Shown one piece after another: positions 42,329 to 52,078 of a DNA stretch of 64,000 nt. How positions within the stretch are numbered: the stretch's first letter is position 1; each line of letters starts with the position of its first letter. Location: contig NZ_JAIVAC010000001.1 in assembly GCF_020171655.1 (NCBI RefSeq), positions 992,001 to 1,056,000 of the forward strand. The letters run 5' to 3'. The notes beneath the pieces are model-generated. The model did not search any database. It was not told where the DNA came from and saw only the letters and a list, made by a program, of their open reading frames with translations. The translations under genes and the position numbers were made by a program. The DNA is from Exiguobacterium aestuarii (GTDB taxonomy: Bacteria > Bacillota > Bacilli > Exiguobacteriales > Exiguobacteriaceae).

Positions 42329-43645
42329 TCAATAGACTGTATATGTGTTCGGGTCAATCGACTCGAGCGACTGCTTGATCGCTTGCAAGAACTGACCTGC
42401 GACGAGACCGTCGAGGACACGATGGTCGACTGACATACACAGGTTGACCATGTCCCGTGCCGCGAACATCCCGTTCATCCAGACAGGACGTTTCACGATT
42501 GATTCGACAGATAGGATTGCCGCTTGTGGGTAATTCAAAATCGGTGCCGATTGGATTGAGCCAAACGCCCCTGTGTTGTTGATCGTGAACGTCCCGCCAC
42601 GCATCTCTTCAGCTTTCAAGCGATTCTCACGCGCACGTGATGCCACGTCTTGAAGGGCCACGGCAAGCCCTTTTATATTCTTCTCATCCGCTTGACGAAT
42701 GACCGGCACATACAGGGCATCGTTTGCCGCGACGGCCACAGAAAGATGAATGTCTTGGTGAACTTTGATGTGATCGCCTGCCCATTCCGAGTTCATCATC
42801 GGATACTTCTTCAATGCCTCGATGGCCGCTTTCATAAAGAACGGCATGAACGTCAACTTGACCCCTTCCCGCTTCATGAACTCATCCTTCAATCTCGCAC
42901 GTGCCTCGACGAGATTCGTTACATCGACCTCAATCATGAGCCATGCGTGTGGCGCCTCATGCTTCGAGCGAACCATATTGTTCGCAATCGCTTGACGCAC
43001 ACCTGCTGTCGGAATCGTTTCGTATCGACCTGTAGATGTCGAGGCAGCTGGTTGTGAAGGCTCGACGGCAGGACGTGGTGCCTCAGTCGGAACATCCATT
43101 TTTGTTTGTACCATTGTCTCTTGGAGAGGTGCTTGTGTCACTTTCTCAGGAGTTGATGCAGGGCGTCCTTCTGATAAATAACGAAGAATATCTTTCCGCG
43201 TGATCCGACCGCCTAGGCCGCTTCCGCTCAATTCATTCAAATCGATGTTGTTCTCATTCGCGAGTCGGATGACGGCAGGAGAATATCGACCGTTCCCACT
43301 CTGTTTTTTCGGAACCGTCGCAACAACTTGCTTCGCTTCAGATGGAACTGACGGTGCAGCTTCCGCGACTGGTTCTGTCTTCGTCTCGGTCACAGCTTCC
43401 TCTGCACTTTCGACTTCCATCGTCAGGACTGGTGTCCCGACACTGACCGTCTCACCTTCTGGAATGAGAAATTCTTTTACGATTCCTGCACTTGTTGCCG
43501 GAATTTCGGCCGTAACTTTATCTGTCATCACTTCGGCGAGTGGTTCATACTCTTCCACACGGTCGCCCGGTTTGACGAGATATGTCGTAATCGTGCCTTC
43601 CGTTACACTCTCACCAAGTTGGGGCATTGTAATCGTTTGTTCCAT
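42329..43645 (-). CDS. bkdB: Branched-chain 2-oxoacid dehydrogenase E2 (dihydrolipoyl acyltransferase)
   Basis: A 438-residue E2 core of the complex that oxidises branched 2-oxoacids to acyl-CoA. The N-terminal lipoyl domain has the modified lysine K43 in EVMTDKVTAEI. A linker rich in Ala, Pro and Glu leads to the E1/E3-binding domain (about 122-160, YSPAVIRLANENNIDL). The C-terminal acyltransferase domain ends with the catalytic HxxxDG in SVDHRVLDG. AAGGAGG precedes the start. It is the last gene of the bkd operon. Confidence 0.95.
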   Translation of the reverse strand: MEQTITMPQLGESVTEGTITTYLVKPGDRVEEYEPLAEVMTDKVTAEIPATSAGIVKEFLIPEGETVSVGTPVLTMEVESAEEAVTETKTEPVAEAAPSVPSEAKQVVATVPKKQSGNGRYSPAVIRLANENNIDLNELSGSGLGGRITRKDILRYLSEGRPASTPEKVTQAPLQETMVQTKMDVPTEAPRPAVEPSQPAASTSTGRYETIPTAGVRQAIANNMVRSKHEAPHAWLMIEVDVTNLVEARARLKDEFMKREGVKLTFMPFFMKAAIEALKKYPMMNSEWAGDHIKVHQDIHLSVAVAANDALYVPVIRQADEKNIKGLAVALQDVASRARENRLKAEEMRGGTFTINNTGAFGSIQSAPILNYPQAAILSVESIVKRPVWMNGMFAARDMVNLCMSVDHRVLDGLVAGQFLQAIKQSLESIDPNTYTVY

Positions 43646-43657
43646 GGAGCCGCCTCC

Positions 43658-44635
43658 TTAAAACGCGGCGAGCTGACGCGCCCGCTCGGCAATTTTTTCT
43701 GGGGATACGATAAAGAATTTTTCCATAGGTGGTGCATATGGCATAGCCGGAACATCAGGACCCGCTAAGCGTTCAATCGGCGCATCGAGTTCAAAGAGCG
43801 CCTTTTCTGCGATAATCGCCGCGACTTCTCCGATGATGCTTCCTTCTTTATTGTCCTCTGTCACGAGTAACACTTTACCGGTCTTCTTGACCGACTCGAT
43901 GATTGCATCCTGGTCGAGCGGATAGACGGTACGAAGATCAAGAATATGCGTACTGATTCCTTCCTCTTCGAGTGTTTTCGCAGCTTCTTGTGCCATATGG
44001 ACACAAAGACCGTACGTGATGATTGTGATATCGTCACCTTCACGTTTGACAGCTGCCTTACCGATTTCAACCGTGTATTCGTCCGTTGGCAAGTCCGCCT
44101 TCAAAAGACGATAGGCACGCTTATGTTCGAAGAAGAGGACAGGATCGTTCGAACGGATTGCTGCTTTCAACAATCCCTTCGCATCGACCGGGTCTGATGG
44201 AATGACGACTTTAAGACCTGGCGTCGAACTGAACATCGCCTCGACAGATTGCGAGTGATAGAGTGCCCCGTGAATGCCACCACCGAACGGAGCGCGGATG
44301 ACCATCGGACACGTCCAGTCGTTGTTTGAGCGGTATCGAATTTTTGCCGCTTCCGATACGATTTGGTTCACTGCTGGCATGATAAAGTCTGCGAATTGCA
44401 TTTCTGCAATCGGACGCATGCCGTACATGGCAGCCCCGACTCCTACACCGGCAATCGCACTTTCAGCGAGCGGTGCGTCGATGACACGGTCTTCACCATA
44501 CTTCTCAATCAAGCCTTGTGTGGCACGGAATACACCACCACGTACGCCGACGTCTTCCCCGACGACGAAGACGTTTTCGTCGCGCTCCATTTCCTCATGA
44601 ATCGCTTCATTGATCGCTTCGATAAACGTTTTCAT
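43658..44635 (-). CDS. bkdAB: Branched-chain 2-oxoacid dehydrogenase E1 beta subunit
   Basis: A 325-residue transketolase-like beta subunit. The N-terminus reads MKTFIEAINEAIHEEM, with VFVGEDVG-type EDVGVRGGVFRAT, the pyrimidine-binding region (IAGVGVGAAMYGMRPIAEMQF) and the C-terminal half with ILDLRTVYPLD and LLVTEDNKEGS. It forms the heterotetramer with the alpha subunit that decarboxylates 2-oxoacids on thiamine diphosphate. The start at 44635 sits seven bases after AGGAGG and touches the stop of bkdAA; ATG at 44638 is the alternative. Confidence 0.94.
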   Translation of the reverse strand: MKTFIEAINEAIHEEMERDENVFVVGEDVGVRGGVFRATQGLIEKYGEDRVIDAPLAESAIAGVGVGAAMYGMRPIAEMQFADFIMPAVNQIVSEAAKIRYRSNNDWTCPMVIRAPFGGGIHGALYHSQSVEAMFSSTPGLKVVIPSDPVDAKGLLKAAIRSNDPVLFFEHKRAYRLLKADLPTDEYTVEIGKAAVKREGDDITIITYGLCVHMAQEAAKTLEEEGISTHILDLRTVYPLDQDAIIESVKKTGKVLLVTEDNKEGSIIGEVAAIIAEKALFELDAPIERLAGPDVPAMPYAPPMEKFFIVSPEKIAERARQLAAF

Positions 44636-45642
44636 CATTTTTCCTCCTCATAGACGTAATCCAATGCAGATTCAGGTGATGCGTACGGTGCTTTGTCTGC
44701 ATATGTCGTCGCTTCATTCACTTCAGCATCGATTTGTGCATCAATTTCAGCAAGTGTATCCGCCGTTGCAATACCGTCGTTCACAAGTCGTTGACGGAAC
44801 AATTGAATGCCATCCCGCTCTTTTAATCCTGCCAATTCTTCAGCTGAACGGTATGCTTTGTCATCATCATCTGATGAGTGTGGGACGAGACGCTCGACTT
44901 CTGCTTCGATTAGCGTCGGTCCTTCTCCGCGAAGTGCACGTTCACGCGCTTCCTTCACGACCGCGTATACAGCAATCGGGTCTGTCCCGTCGACTGTCAC
45001 ACCTGGCATCCCGTAACCTTTTGCACGGTCTGATACACGCTCGCATGCCAACTGTTTCGTAAGTGGTACCGAAATCGCATATTTGTTGTTCTCACAGAAC
45101 AAGATAACCGGTAATTTATGGACGCCAGCAAAGTTTGCCCCTTCGTGGAAATCACCTTGGTTTGATGATCCTTCTCCGAACGAGACGAACGTGACGAGTT
45201 CTTCTTTTTTCATCTTCGCCGCAAGTGCAATTCCGACCGCATGAGGGACTTGTGTCGTAACCGGAGATGAACCCGTCACGATGCGATGTTCTTTCGAGCC
45301 GAAGTGACCAGGCATCTGACGACCGCCCGAGTTCGGATCTTCCGCTTTCGCAAATGCAGACAACATCAAGTCTCTTGATGTTTGACCGAAGTGAAGAACA
45401 ACCGCCACATCACGATAGTAAGGCAATACGTAGTCGATTCCTTTCTCGAGCGCGAACGCCGCACCGACCTGCGCCGCTTCTTGTCCTTGACATGAAACGA
45501 CGAACGGGATTTTCCCGGCGCGGTTCAACTTCCACATCCGTTCATCAATCTTACGGGCGCGTACCATCGTTTCATACATCGCCAATAAATCTTGTTTGGT
45601 TAAACCAAGCTCTTCATATGAGTTTACAGTCATCTGTTCCAT
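44635..45642 (-). CDS. bkdAA: Branched-chain 2-oxoacid dehydrogenase E1 alpha subunit
   Basis: A 335-residue alpha subunit. The thiamine-diphosphate motif runs from GEGSSNQGDFHEGANFA to CENN (GEG in place of the usual GDG). The conserved PFVVSCQGQEAAQVG and RDVAVVLHFGQ segments and the loop HSSDDDDKAYRS are all present. With the beta subunit it forms the E1 that starts oxidation of the keto acids of Val, Leu and Ile. The start is preceded by AAGGAGG. It lies between lpdV and bkdAB in the operon. Confidence 0.94.
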   Translation of the reverse strand: MEQMTVNSYEELGLTKQDLLAMYETMVRARKIDERMWKLNRAGKIPFVVSCQGQEAAQVGAAFALEKGIDYVLPYYRDVAVVLHFGQTSRDLMLSAFAKAEDPNSGGRQMPGHFGSKEHRIVTGSSPVTTQVPHAVGIALAAKMKKEELVTFVSFGEGSSNQGDFHEGANFAGVHKLPVILFCENNKYAISVPLTKQLACERVSDRAKGYGMPGVTVDGTDPIAVYAVVKEARERALRGEGPTLIEAEVERLVPHSSDDDDKAYRSAEELAGLKERDGIQLFRQRLVNDGIATADTLAEIDAQIDAEVNEATTYADKAPYASPESALDYVYEEEK

Positions 45643-45654
45643 TCTTGTTCCTCC

Positions 45655-47064
45655 TTAGGCGTGAATCGGTAATCCATCGACGGCAAGTGCCGCTTCTTGG
45701 AAGGCTTCGCTTAGTGCAGGGTGTGGGTGCACGAGTTGTCCCATCTCCCAAGCCGTCGCGTTCAAGACGAGCGCGAGTCCACCTTCCGTGATGAGTTCAG
45801 TCGCTTTCGGTCCGACGATATGAACACCGAGAAGGTCATCTGTTTCTTTGTCTGAAACGAGTTTGACGAATCCGTCGGCTTGTCCTTCAATCCGCGCTTT
45901 CCCGAGTCCATTGAAGCGATATGTCCCCGTTTTCACATCATGTCCGGCATCTTTCGCCGCCTCTTCCGTCAAGCCGACCGAAGCGACTTCAGGGACGCTG
46001 TATACACAACGTGGGATGAGCGCGTAATCGAGTGGTGTTGGTTCAAGTCCAAGAATCGTTTCGACCGCCTTCACGCCTTCTGCAGACGCGACGTGAGCGA
46101 GTTGTAACTTCCCGATGCAATCCCCGATTGCGAAGATATGACGTTCTTTCGTCCGATACTGACTATCGACTTGAATGATCCCATTCTCTACGACGATAGA
46201 AGTGTTTTGAAGTCCTAAGTCTTCCGTGTTGGCAACTCGGCCAACCGAGACGAGGACACAGTCTACTTGTAACATCTCTTCCCCGACAGCAAGCTCCACT
46301 GTATTTTCGTGAATCAATGTTCGTTCGGCGTCGACCGTCACGCTCTTCTTCACACGGACGCCACGCTTCTTCAATAGACGTTCCACCTCACGAGAGACCG
46401 CCTTGTCCTCAAATGGAAGTAATCGATCTCCTACTTCGATCAACGTCACGTTCACATCTAAATCGACGAGCATGGACGCCCATTCGACTCCGATGACACC
46501 ACCACCGACAATCGCAATCGATTCAGGTAGTGTCTCAAAATTGAGGAGGTCGTCCGAGTTTAAGATACGTTCGTGATCGAACGGCAATCCAGGAAGTTCA
46601 CGCGGAATCGAACCTGTTGCGATAATCAATTGGTTTGGCAAGATGAGTTCTGACTCACCGCTTTCATCTTCAACGGATACGGTCCCAGGTTGTGGCGAGA
46701 AGATACTTGGTCCAAGGATCGAGGCTTTTCCGCGAAACACTTCAATTTTCCCTTGTTTCATCAAGTGCTCGATTCCTTTTTCAAGACCAGCTACAAGATC
46801 GCGTTTATACGTTTGGGCTCGTTCCATGTTGAACGTCACACTTCCCGTTTCTACGCCGTACGTTGCCCCCTGTTTCGCCGTTTGATAGACATGGGCAGCT
46901 TTTAGAAGAGCTTTCGTAGGGATGCAGCCTCTATGTAAGCAGGTGCCGCCTAATTTTCTCGCCTCGACGATTGCGACAGATTTACCAGCCTGTGCAGCCT
47001 TGATCGCAGCCACATATCCTCCTGGTCCTCCACCAATGACGACAACATCAAATTCTCGTGCCAT
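45655..47064 (-). CDS. lpdV: Dihydrolipoamide dehydrogenase E3 of the branched-chain complex
   Basis: A 469-residue flavoprotein. FAD-binding GGGPGGYVAA is at the N-terminus, the redox disulfide is in GGTCLHRGCIPTKAL, NAD-binding GGGVIGVEWAS is in the middle, and the C-terminal catalytic His/Glu are in HPHPALSEAF. It reoxidises the lipoyl groups of BkdB. The start at 47064 follows GAGGGGGAT and overlaps the buk stop by 17 bp. Confidence 0.94.
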   Translation of the reverse strand: MAREFDVVVIGGGPGGYVAAIKAAQAGKSVAIVEARKLGGTCLHRGCIPTKALLKAAHVYQTAKQGATYGVETGSVTFNMERAQTYKRDLVAGLEKGIEHLMKQGKIEVFRGKASILGPSIFSPQPGTVSVEDESGESELILPNQLIIATGSIPRELPGLPFDHERILNSDDLLNFETLPESIAIVGGGVIGVEWASMLVDLDVNVTLIEVGDRLLPFEDKAVSREVERLLKKRGVRVKKSVTVDAERTLIHENTVELAVGEEMLQVDCVLVSVGRVANTEDLGLQNTSIVVENGIIQVDSQYRTKERHIFAIGDCIGKLQLAHVASAEGVKAVETILGLEPTPLDYALIPRCVYSVPEVASVGLTEEAAKDAGHDVKTGTYRFNGLGKARIEGQADGFVKLVSDKETDDLLGVHIVGPKATELITEGGLALVLNATAWEMGQLVHPHPALSEAFQEAALAVDGLPIHA

Positions 47065-48139
47065 GTGTATCCCCCTCATATTCTCTTGCGGTCTCTTCCT
47101 TCTCGATGACGCGAAGTGCCCCTTCTGCCAAGGCTTTCAATTCATCTTCACCTGGATAAACGTATACCGGCGCGAGGAATGCGACACGCTCTTTAATCTT
47201 GTCAGTCAGCCAGTCAGAATAAGCGATTCCACCTGTCAATAAGATGGCATCCACTCGACCACTGAGCGTCGCACCATGTTTTGAAATCTCTTGTGCGACA
47301 CGGTAAGCCATCGTCTCATAAAGGAGTCTCGCCTCATCATCTCCCGATTCCATTCGTTGCTCAATCTCAATCGCATCGAATGTACCGAGGTGTGCGAACA
47401 ACCCACCTTGACCGACAATTTTCTTTTTCATTTCCGATTCTTTATACCTGGTACTATAACATAGTTCTACTACCTGTCCAACAGGAATTGAACCTGCCCG
47501 TTCTGGAGCAAGTGGTCCATCACCGTCTAGTCCGTTGTTCACATCGATGACGCGTCCATGCTGATGCGCACCGACCGTAATCCCTCCGCCCAAGTGAGCG
47601 ACAATCAAATTCAGCTCATTGTAATCGCTTCCATTTTCAGTCGCAAAGCGTTTGGCGACGGCTTTTTGATTCAGGGCATGAAAAATACTACGGCGATCGA
47701 TGTCGGCCATCCCGGTCTTTCTTGCCAACTCATGCATCTCATCGACAACGACAGGGTCAACGATGAAACTTGGGATTCCTTCAATCTCTCCTATTTTGGA
47801 TGCAATCAATCCACCGAGGTTAGACGCATGCATTCCGAATCTTCCGCTCGTCAAGTCCTCTCGCATCAAATCATTGACGGTATACGTTCCTGATGTCATC
47901 GGTGCAAGCAAACCACCACGACCGACAATCGCGGTCAAATCATTGACCGCGATGCCAGTCTCTTCTAACAAGGCACGCACTTCTTGCTCACGATGAGGTA
48001 ACTGCTCAGGAAGGCTGAGACCGGTCACGTCAATCTCATGGCGGACCGTACGTGTCATCACTTCTTCCTTCCCATCAAACAATCCAACTTTTGTCGAGGT
48101 CGACCCTGGGTTGATCGCAAGAATTAGCCGTTTTGTCAT
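47048..48139 (-). CDS. buk: Butyrate kinase / branched-chain acyl kinase
   Basis: A 363-residue acetate-kinase-superfamily enzyme. The nucleotide and substrate motifs are NPGSTSTKVG, VGRGGLL, AHLGGGITVGAH and LTGGIAYS. It converts butyryl- or isobutyryl/isovaleryl-phosphate plus ADP into the acid plus ATP, yielding energy from branched-chain amino acids. It lies one base after the bcd stop in the bkd operon, with ptb supplying its substrate. Confidence 0.94.
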   Translation of the reverse strand: MTKRLILAINPGSTSTKVGLFDGKEEVMTRTVRHEIDVTGLSLPEQLPHREQEVRALLEETGIAVNDLTAIVGRGGLLAPMTSGTYTVNDLMREDLTSGRFGMHASNLGGLIASKIGEIEGIPSFIVDPVVVDEMHELARKTGMADIDRRSIFHALNQKAVAKRFATENGSDYNELNLIVAHLGGGITVGAHQHGRVIDVNNGLDGDGPLAPERAGSIPVGQVVELCYSTRYKESEMKKKIVGQGGLFAHLGTFDAIEIEQRMESGDDEARLLYETMAYRVAQEISKHGATLSGRVDAILLTGGIAYSDWLTDKIKERVAFLAPVYVYPGEDELKALAEGALRVIEKEETAREYEGDTHGTRI

Positions 48140-48140
48140 C

Positions 48141-49262
48141 TTAGCGTCTCCCTAGAATACTTTTTTCAACTTTAAGGAACTGACTACGTGAACGTGCCAT
48201 CATGTGAATCCGTTCTTCGGCCATCTTGTCAGCCGCCACGTGCGTCGGTACTCCATCACGCTCCGCGATTTCAAAGACACGCATCATGTTGTCATAGATG
48301 AGTTCGACTTTCTTCATTGCCCGTTCACGGTTGTAACCTTCAAGTTCGTCCGCGACGTTGATGACACCTCCAGCGTTGATGACAAAGTCTGGCGCGTAGA
48401 GGATCCCGTTCTCGTCAAGCACATCCCCGTGACGATCTTCCGCCAATTGGTTGTTTGCGGCACCCGCAACGATTTGTGCTTTCAATTGTGGAATCGTTTT
48501 GTCATTGATGACTGCACCGAGTGCACATGGAGCAAAAATGTCACACTCGACTGCATAAATCTCATCTGGTTTGACGACCGTCGCACCAAAGTCTGCTTCT
48601 GCACGTTTGAGCGCTTCTTCGTTGATGTCTGTCACAATCAAATGCGCGCCTTCTTCGTGGAGGTGACGACATAAGTTGTAGGCTACGTTACCGACACCTT
48701 GCACGGCAACCGTCTTCCCTGCGAGTGAGTCTGTTCCGAACTTCCATTTCGCAGCGGCTTTCATACCGCGGTAGACACCATACGCCGTTACTGGTGAAGG
48801 GTTACCACTTGAACCGAAAGCAGGGCTGACTCCTGTGACGTAATCCGTCTCCATATGGATGAAGTCCATGTCAGCAACCGTCGTATTCACATCTTCAGCA
48901 GTGATGTAACGTCCGCTGAGTGATTGTACGTAACGACCGAATGCGCGGAAGAGAGCTTCTGACTTGTCCGTCTTGGCATTTCCGATGATGACAGCCTTCC
49001 CCCCTCCAAGGTTGAGACCAGCCGCAGCATTTTTATAAGTCATTCCTTTTGCGAGACGCAACACGTCTGTGAGCGCTTCTTGCTCTGACTCATAATTCCA
49101 CATGCGAAGTCCGCCAAGTGCTGGACCGAGCGTCGTATCGTGGATCGCAATGATTGCTTTTAGCCCAGAAGCTTGGTCTTGGCAAAATACGATTTGTTCG
49201 TAATCCTCAGATTGTAAGACATCAAAAATACGGAAGCGTGGTTCTGTGTTTGTTTCCATCAT
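48141..49262 (-). CDS. bcd: Leucine dehydrogenase
   Basis: A 373-residue amino-acid dehydrogenase of the Leu/Phe/Val group. The catalytic lysine region is [10 protein letters not shown] ... [22 protein letters not shown], and the NAD motif is [11 protein letters not shown], followed by VTDINEEAL. It deaminates Leu, Ile and Val to their 2-oxoacids, feeding the E1-E2-E3 complex encoded downstream. The start at 49262 is eight bases after AGGAGG, with a second ATG adjacent. Confidence 0.94.
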   Translation of the reverse strand: MMETNTEPRFRIFDVLQSEDYEQIVFCQDQASGLKAIIAIHDTTLGPALGGLRMWNYESEQEALTDVLRLAKGMTYKNAAAGLNLGGGKAVIIGNAKTDKSEALFRAFGRYVQSLSGRYITAEDVNTTVADMDFIHMETDYVTGVSPAFGSSGNPSPVTAYGVYRGMKAAAKWKFGTDSLAGKTVAVQGVGNVAYNLCRHLHEEGAHLIVTDINEEALKRAEADFGATVVKPDEIYAVECDIFAPCALGAVINDKTIPQLKAQIVAGAANNQLAEDRHGDVLDENGILYAPDFVINAGGVINVADELEGYNRERAMKKVELIYDNMMRVFEIAERDGVPTHVAADKMAEERIHMMARSRSQFLKVEKSILGRR

Positions 49263-49287
49263 GATCAATTCCTCCTGTTAAGTACGA

Positions 49288-50187
49288 TTAGTTTTTGGCA
49301 TGTAACAAAGCGAATGCGAGGGAATAAAGTTTCGCCTCCGCTGTATCGGCACGACTCGTCAATACGACAGGGGCAGATGCGCCAACGACAATCGCCGCAA
49401 CGCTCGCCTCTGCGAAATACATGATTGATTTATAAAGGACGTTGCCGACCTCTATGTACGGTACGACTAATAAATCTGCTTGCCCCGCCACTTCACTATT
49501 AATTCCTTTTTGTTTCGCTGCGATCATATCGACCGCGTTATCAAGGGCGAGCGGTCCATCTACGATACAGCCTTTGATTTGTCCCCGACGATTCATCTGA
49601 CTGAGCAATGCGGCATCGAGCGTCGCGTTCATCTGAGGGTTGACAACCTCAACAGCCCCAATCGCTGCGACTTTTGGCGATTCGTAACCGATGTCATGCA
49701 TCGCCTCTACCGCATTATGAATGATTTCGACCTTTTCTTCGAGCGTTGGCGCGATATGGATTGCAGCATCGGTCACACCAATCAATTTTTCCCGATTTGG
49801 AATTTGAAAGAGTGCGATATGACTGAGTGTCCGGTTCGTCCGAAGACCGGCCTCTCGATTGAGGACGGCTTTCATGAATGTCGATGTCGACACCATCCCT
49901 TTCATGAGCACATCCGCCTCTTTGTTTTTCACGGCTAGTGCAGCACGTCTGGCAATCTCTACGTCACCTTTTGCATGTAAAATATCGACGTCTGACTCAT
50001 CGATTCCATACTGTTCACATAACTTTCGGATTTCCCGGGCTTCACCAAATAAAATGAAACGTGACAATCCATGATCTGTGGCAAGTTTTACGGCTCGGAT
50101 TACTTCTTCATCCGCTGCCCCCGCAATGGATACCGTACAACCCTCTAGTTGTTTTGCGTTCGTCAGCATCCGTTCAAAATTCATCAT
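49288..50187 (-). CDS. ptb: Phosphate butyryltransferase
   Basis: A 299-residue phosphotransacylase. It turns butyryl-CoA or branched acyl-CoA and phosphate into acyl-phosphate for Buk. Characteristic segments are DVLMKGMVSTSTFMKAVL, TDAAIHIAPTLEEKV, GAVEVVNPQMNAT and VGNVLYKSIMYFAEA. It is the first gene of the bkd operon. AAGGGGGG precedes the start, and a sigma-54-type promoter is placed so that the leader would be about 20 bases. Confidence 0.94.
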   Translation of the reverse strand: MMNFERMLTNAKQLEGCTVSIAGAADEEVIRAVKLATDHGLSRFILFGEAREIRKLCEQYGIDESDVDILHAKGDVEIARRAALAVKNKEADVLMKGMVSTSTFMKAVLNREAGLRTNRTLSHIALFQIPNREKLIGVTDAAIHIAPTLEEKVEIIHNAVEAMHDIGYESPKVAAIGAVEVVNPQMNATLDAALLSQMNRRGQIKGCIVDGPLALDNAVDMIAAKQKGINSEVAGQADLLVVPYIEVGNVLYKSIMYFAEASVAAIVVGASAPVVLTSRADTAEAKLYSLAFALLHAKN

Positions 50188-50219
50188 TGTCCCCCCTTGC
50201 TCTCTACACTATAACATAA

Positions 50220-50233
50220 GCAAGTTTGCTTCC
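50220..50233 (-). promoter_or_regulatory. Candidate sigma-54 promoter of the ptb-bkd operon
   Basis: On the minus strand GG (50233-50232) and GC (50221-50220) are separated by ten bases, and the -12 element is TTGCT. The -24 element (TAGGAAG) is only partly like TTGGCAC. The expected start, near 50208, falls just before the ptb ribosome binding site. Confidence 0.55.
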
Positions 50234-50238
50234 TAAAT

Positions 50239-50252
50239 TGTAAGCGCTTTAT
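50239..50252. promoter_or_regulatory. Candidate cre (CcpA) site before ptb
   Basis: TGTAAGCGCTTTAT matches the cre consensus at 12 of 14 positions. It lies just upstream of the -24 element and could bring carbon catabolite control to the bkd operon. Confidence 0.4.
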
Positions 50253-50263
50253 TATGCGGATGA

Positions 50264-50316
50264 CCATGCAAATAAATGCTTACCATGCATAAAAGTTCAT
50301 GCATTTTATTGCATGG
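50264..50316. promoter_or_regulatory. Repeat cluster, probable BkdR upstream activating site
   Basis: CCATGCA at 50264-50270 and 50283-50289 and the inverted copy TGCATGG at 50310-50316, with a further TTCATGCAT at 50297-50305. The cluster starts about 30-85 bp upstream of the candidate sigma-54 promoter and overlaps the end of bkdR, the usual kind of place for an enhancer-binding protein. Confidence 0.5.
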
Positions 50317-51943
50317 TTTCTAATTTATTATATAAAGTCCGAATCGAAATTTTTAAACGACGAGCAGCTTCTGACTTATTTCCACCAGTTTCTTCGATTG
50401 TTCGTTCAATCAAATCGCGCTCATATTTCGCTACCGCTTCATAGAGCGTTCGAGACTCGACGACTTTCTGAGTTGGCGTGCGAGGTGATAATTGTAAGTG
50501 ATGTGGAGCAATCCATTGTTCCGCGCTCGCCATATAAATCATCGCCCGACCAATCACATTCTCAAGTTCTCGGACGTTCCCTTTCCAATGCTGACTTTTT
50601 AGAAGCATGAGGGCATCTTCATCCACCCCTTGAACACTCCGACCATATTCTTGATTTAACTTTCGAATGATCCGGTCACAAAGTGCCTCGAGTTCATTCA
50701 ACCGTTCACGAAGGGGAGGGATATGGATGGGCATGCGATTGATGCGATAGTACAAATCTTCACGGAAGGTCCCATCTGCCACTTTCTGTTCAAGATCGGC
50801 ATTCGTCGCAGCGATGATGCGGACATCAATCGGAATCGCCGTCGTCCCTCCGACTCGTACAATCTCATTTTCTTGAAGGACACGCAGAAGCTTCACTTGG
50901 ACATCGAGTGGCAGTTCTCCGATCTCGTCCAAAAAGAGCGAGCCGCCGTCTGCCTCCTCAAAGTAACCTGTCTTTCCACCACGCTTCGCACCACTGAACG
51001 CACCATCTTCATAGCCGAACAGTTCACTTTCGAGAAGCGTGGGTGAAATGGCTGCACAGTTTACCCGGATAAACTTTTTGAATTTCCGAGGGGACTCCCC
51101 ATGAATGGCATGGGCGAACAGTTCTTTTCCTGTTCCCGATTCTCCGCGAATCAATACTGTCACCGGGGTCACAGCTGCCAATTTCGCTTGATCGATGACG
51201 AATCGCATCGTATCACTTGTCGCGATGATATCGGCAAACTGATATTTCGCCTCTAGATTTCGAATGCGTGTTTTCGCTTCTTGTAATTCATCACGCAGCG
51301 CACGTATTTGAGACACGTCTCGAATGACGCCGACCGAACCTCGCAATTTCCCCTCAACGATGATCGGTTCGGCATTTACAAGGATGTCACGTCGCGTCGC
51401 CCCGATTTGCATCCGAATATCTCGAACACCCTGCCCCGTCGATAATACTTTCAAATGTACACTTTCCTGCATCCCGATGTCGGCAGTGGCAGGCTTATCG
51501 ACGACATCCTCCTTTTTGAATCCCGTCAATCGTGTGTAAGACGGATTGATCAATATGGTGTTGCCGTGATGATCGGCTACCGAAATCGCCTCACTCGTAC
51601 ACTCGATGATTGCCTCAAGCATCTGTTGATTCTGTTTCAATCGCTCGACAACGATTCGAATAAACTCTCCCGGCAACACAACTGCGTCTTGATAATGATC
51701 CTTCAACTCTTCAAACGTTTGATGCTGCCCTGTCGTCTCAATGACAAAGTCCAATGCTGCATCCGCATATTTCGTCCAATTGTCCGTCACGGCAATTCCA
51801 TAACTTTTGGCAAATGCGATTCCTTCAGCCGATGCATCGGAGTCCACGACCGCCACGATTGTAGCAAGCGGAGAGTCCATCAACATGTTCAGAACTTCCG
51901 TCCCCCCTTTTCCTGCCCCGACAATCATCAACCGTTTATTCAT
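50306..51943 (-). CDS. bkdR: Sigma-54-dependent activator BkdR with N-terminal Rossmann domain
   Basis: A 545-residue enhancer-binding protein. Residues 1-120 form a Rossmann-like dinucleotide-binding domain (GAGKGG at 9-14, then VAVVDSDAS). A PAS domain (about 125-230) follows, then a AAA+ domain with Walker A GESGTGKE, the sigma-54 contact loop GAFSGAKRGG and Walker B-like LDEIGEL. A C-terminal Fis-type HTH (ARRLKISIRTLYNKL) ends it. It should activate the ptb-bkd operon downstream on the same strand. The start at 51943 follows GATGGGGGT; longer frames lack a site. Confidence 0.9.
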   Translation of the reverse strand: MNKRLMIVGAGKGGTEVLNMLMDSPLATIVAVVDSDASAEGIAFAKSYGIAVTDNWTKYADAALDFVIETTGQHQTFEELKDHYQDAVVLPGEFIRIVVERLKQNQQMLEAIIECTSEAISVADHHGNTILINPSYTRLTGFKKEDVVDKPATADIGMQESVHLKVLSTGQGVRDIRMQIGATRRDILVNAEPIIVEGKLRGSVGVIRDVSQIRALRDELQEAKTRIRNLEAKYQFADIIATSDTMRFVIDQAKLAAVTPVTVLIRGESGTGKELFAHAIHGESPRKFKKFIRVNCAAISPTLLESELFGYEDGAFSGAKRGGKTGYFEEADGGSLFLDEIGELPLDVQVKLLRVLQENEIVRVGGTTAIPIDVRIIAATNADLEQKVADGTFREDLYYRINRMPIHIPPLRERLNELEALCDRIIRKLNQEYGRSVQGVDEDALMLLKSQHWKGNVRELENVIGRAMIYMASAEQWIAPHHLQLSPRTPTQKVVESRTLYEAVAKYERDLIERTIEETGGNKSEAARRLKISIRTLYNKLETMQ

Positions 51944-52078
51944 ACGAATACCCCCATCTTTCTCTCTTCTCATCTTCATGCTACTGAATCCAAACATGAT
52001 GCGCAAGCCGCCTAAAAATAGACCGTGTGGAATGAATGAATTTCTGTTAAAATAATGTATGGTAAAGGAGGAGATTGC

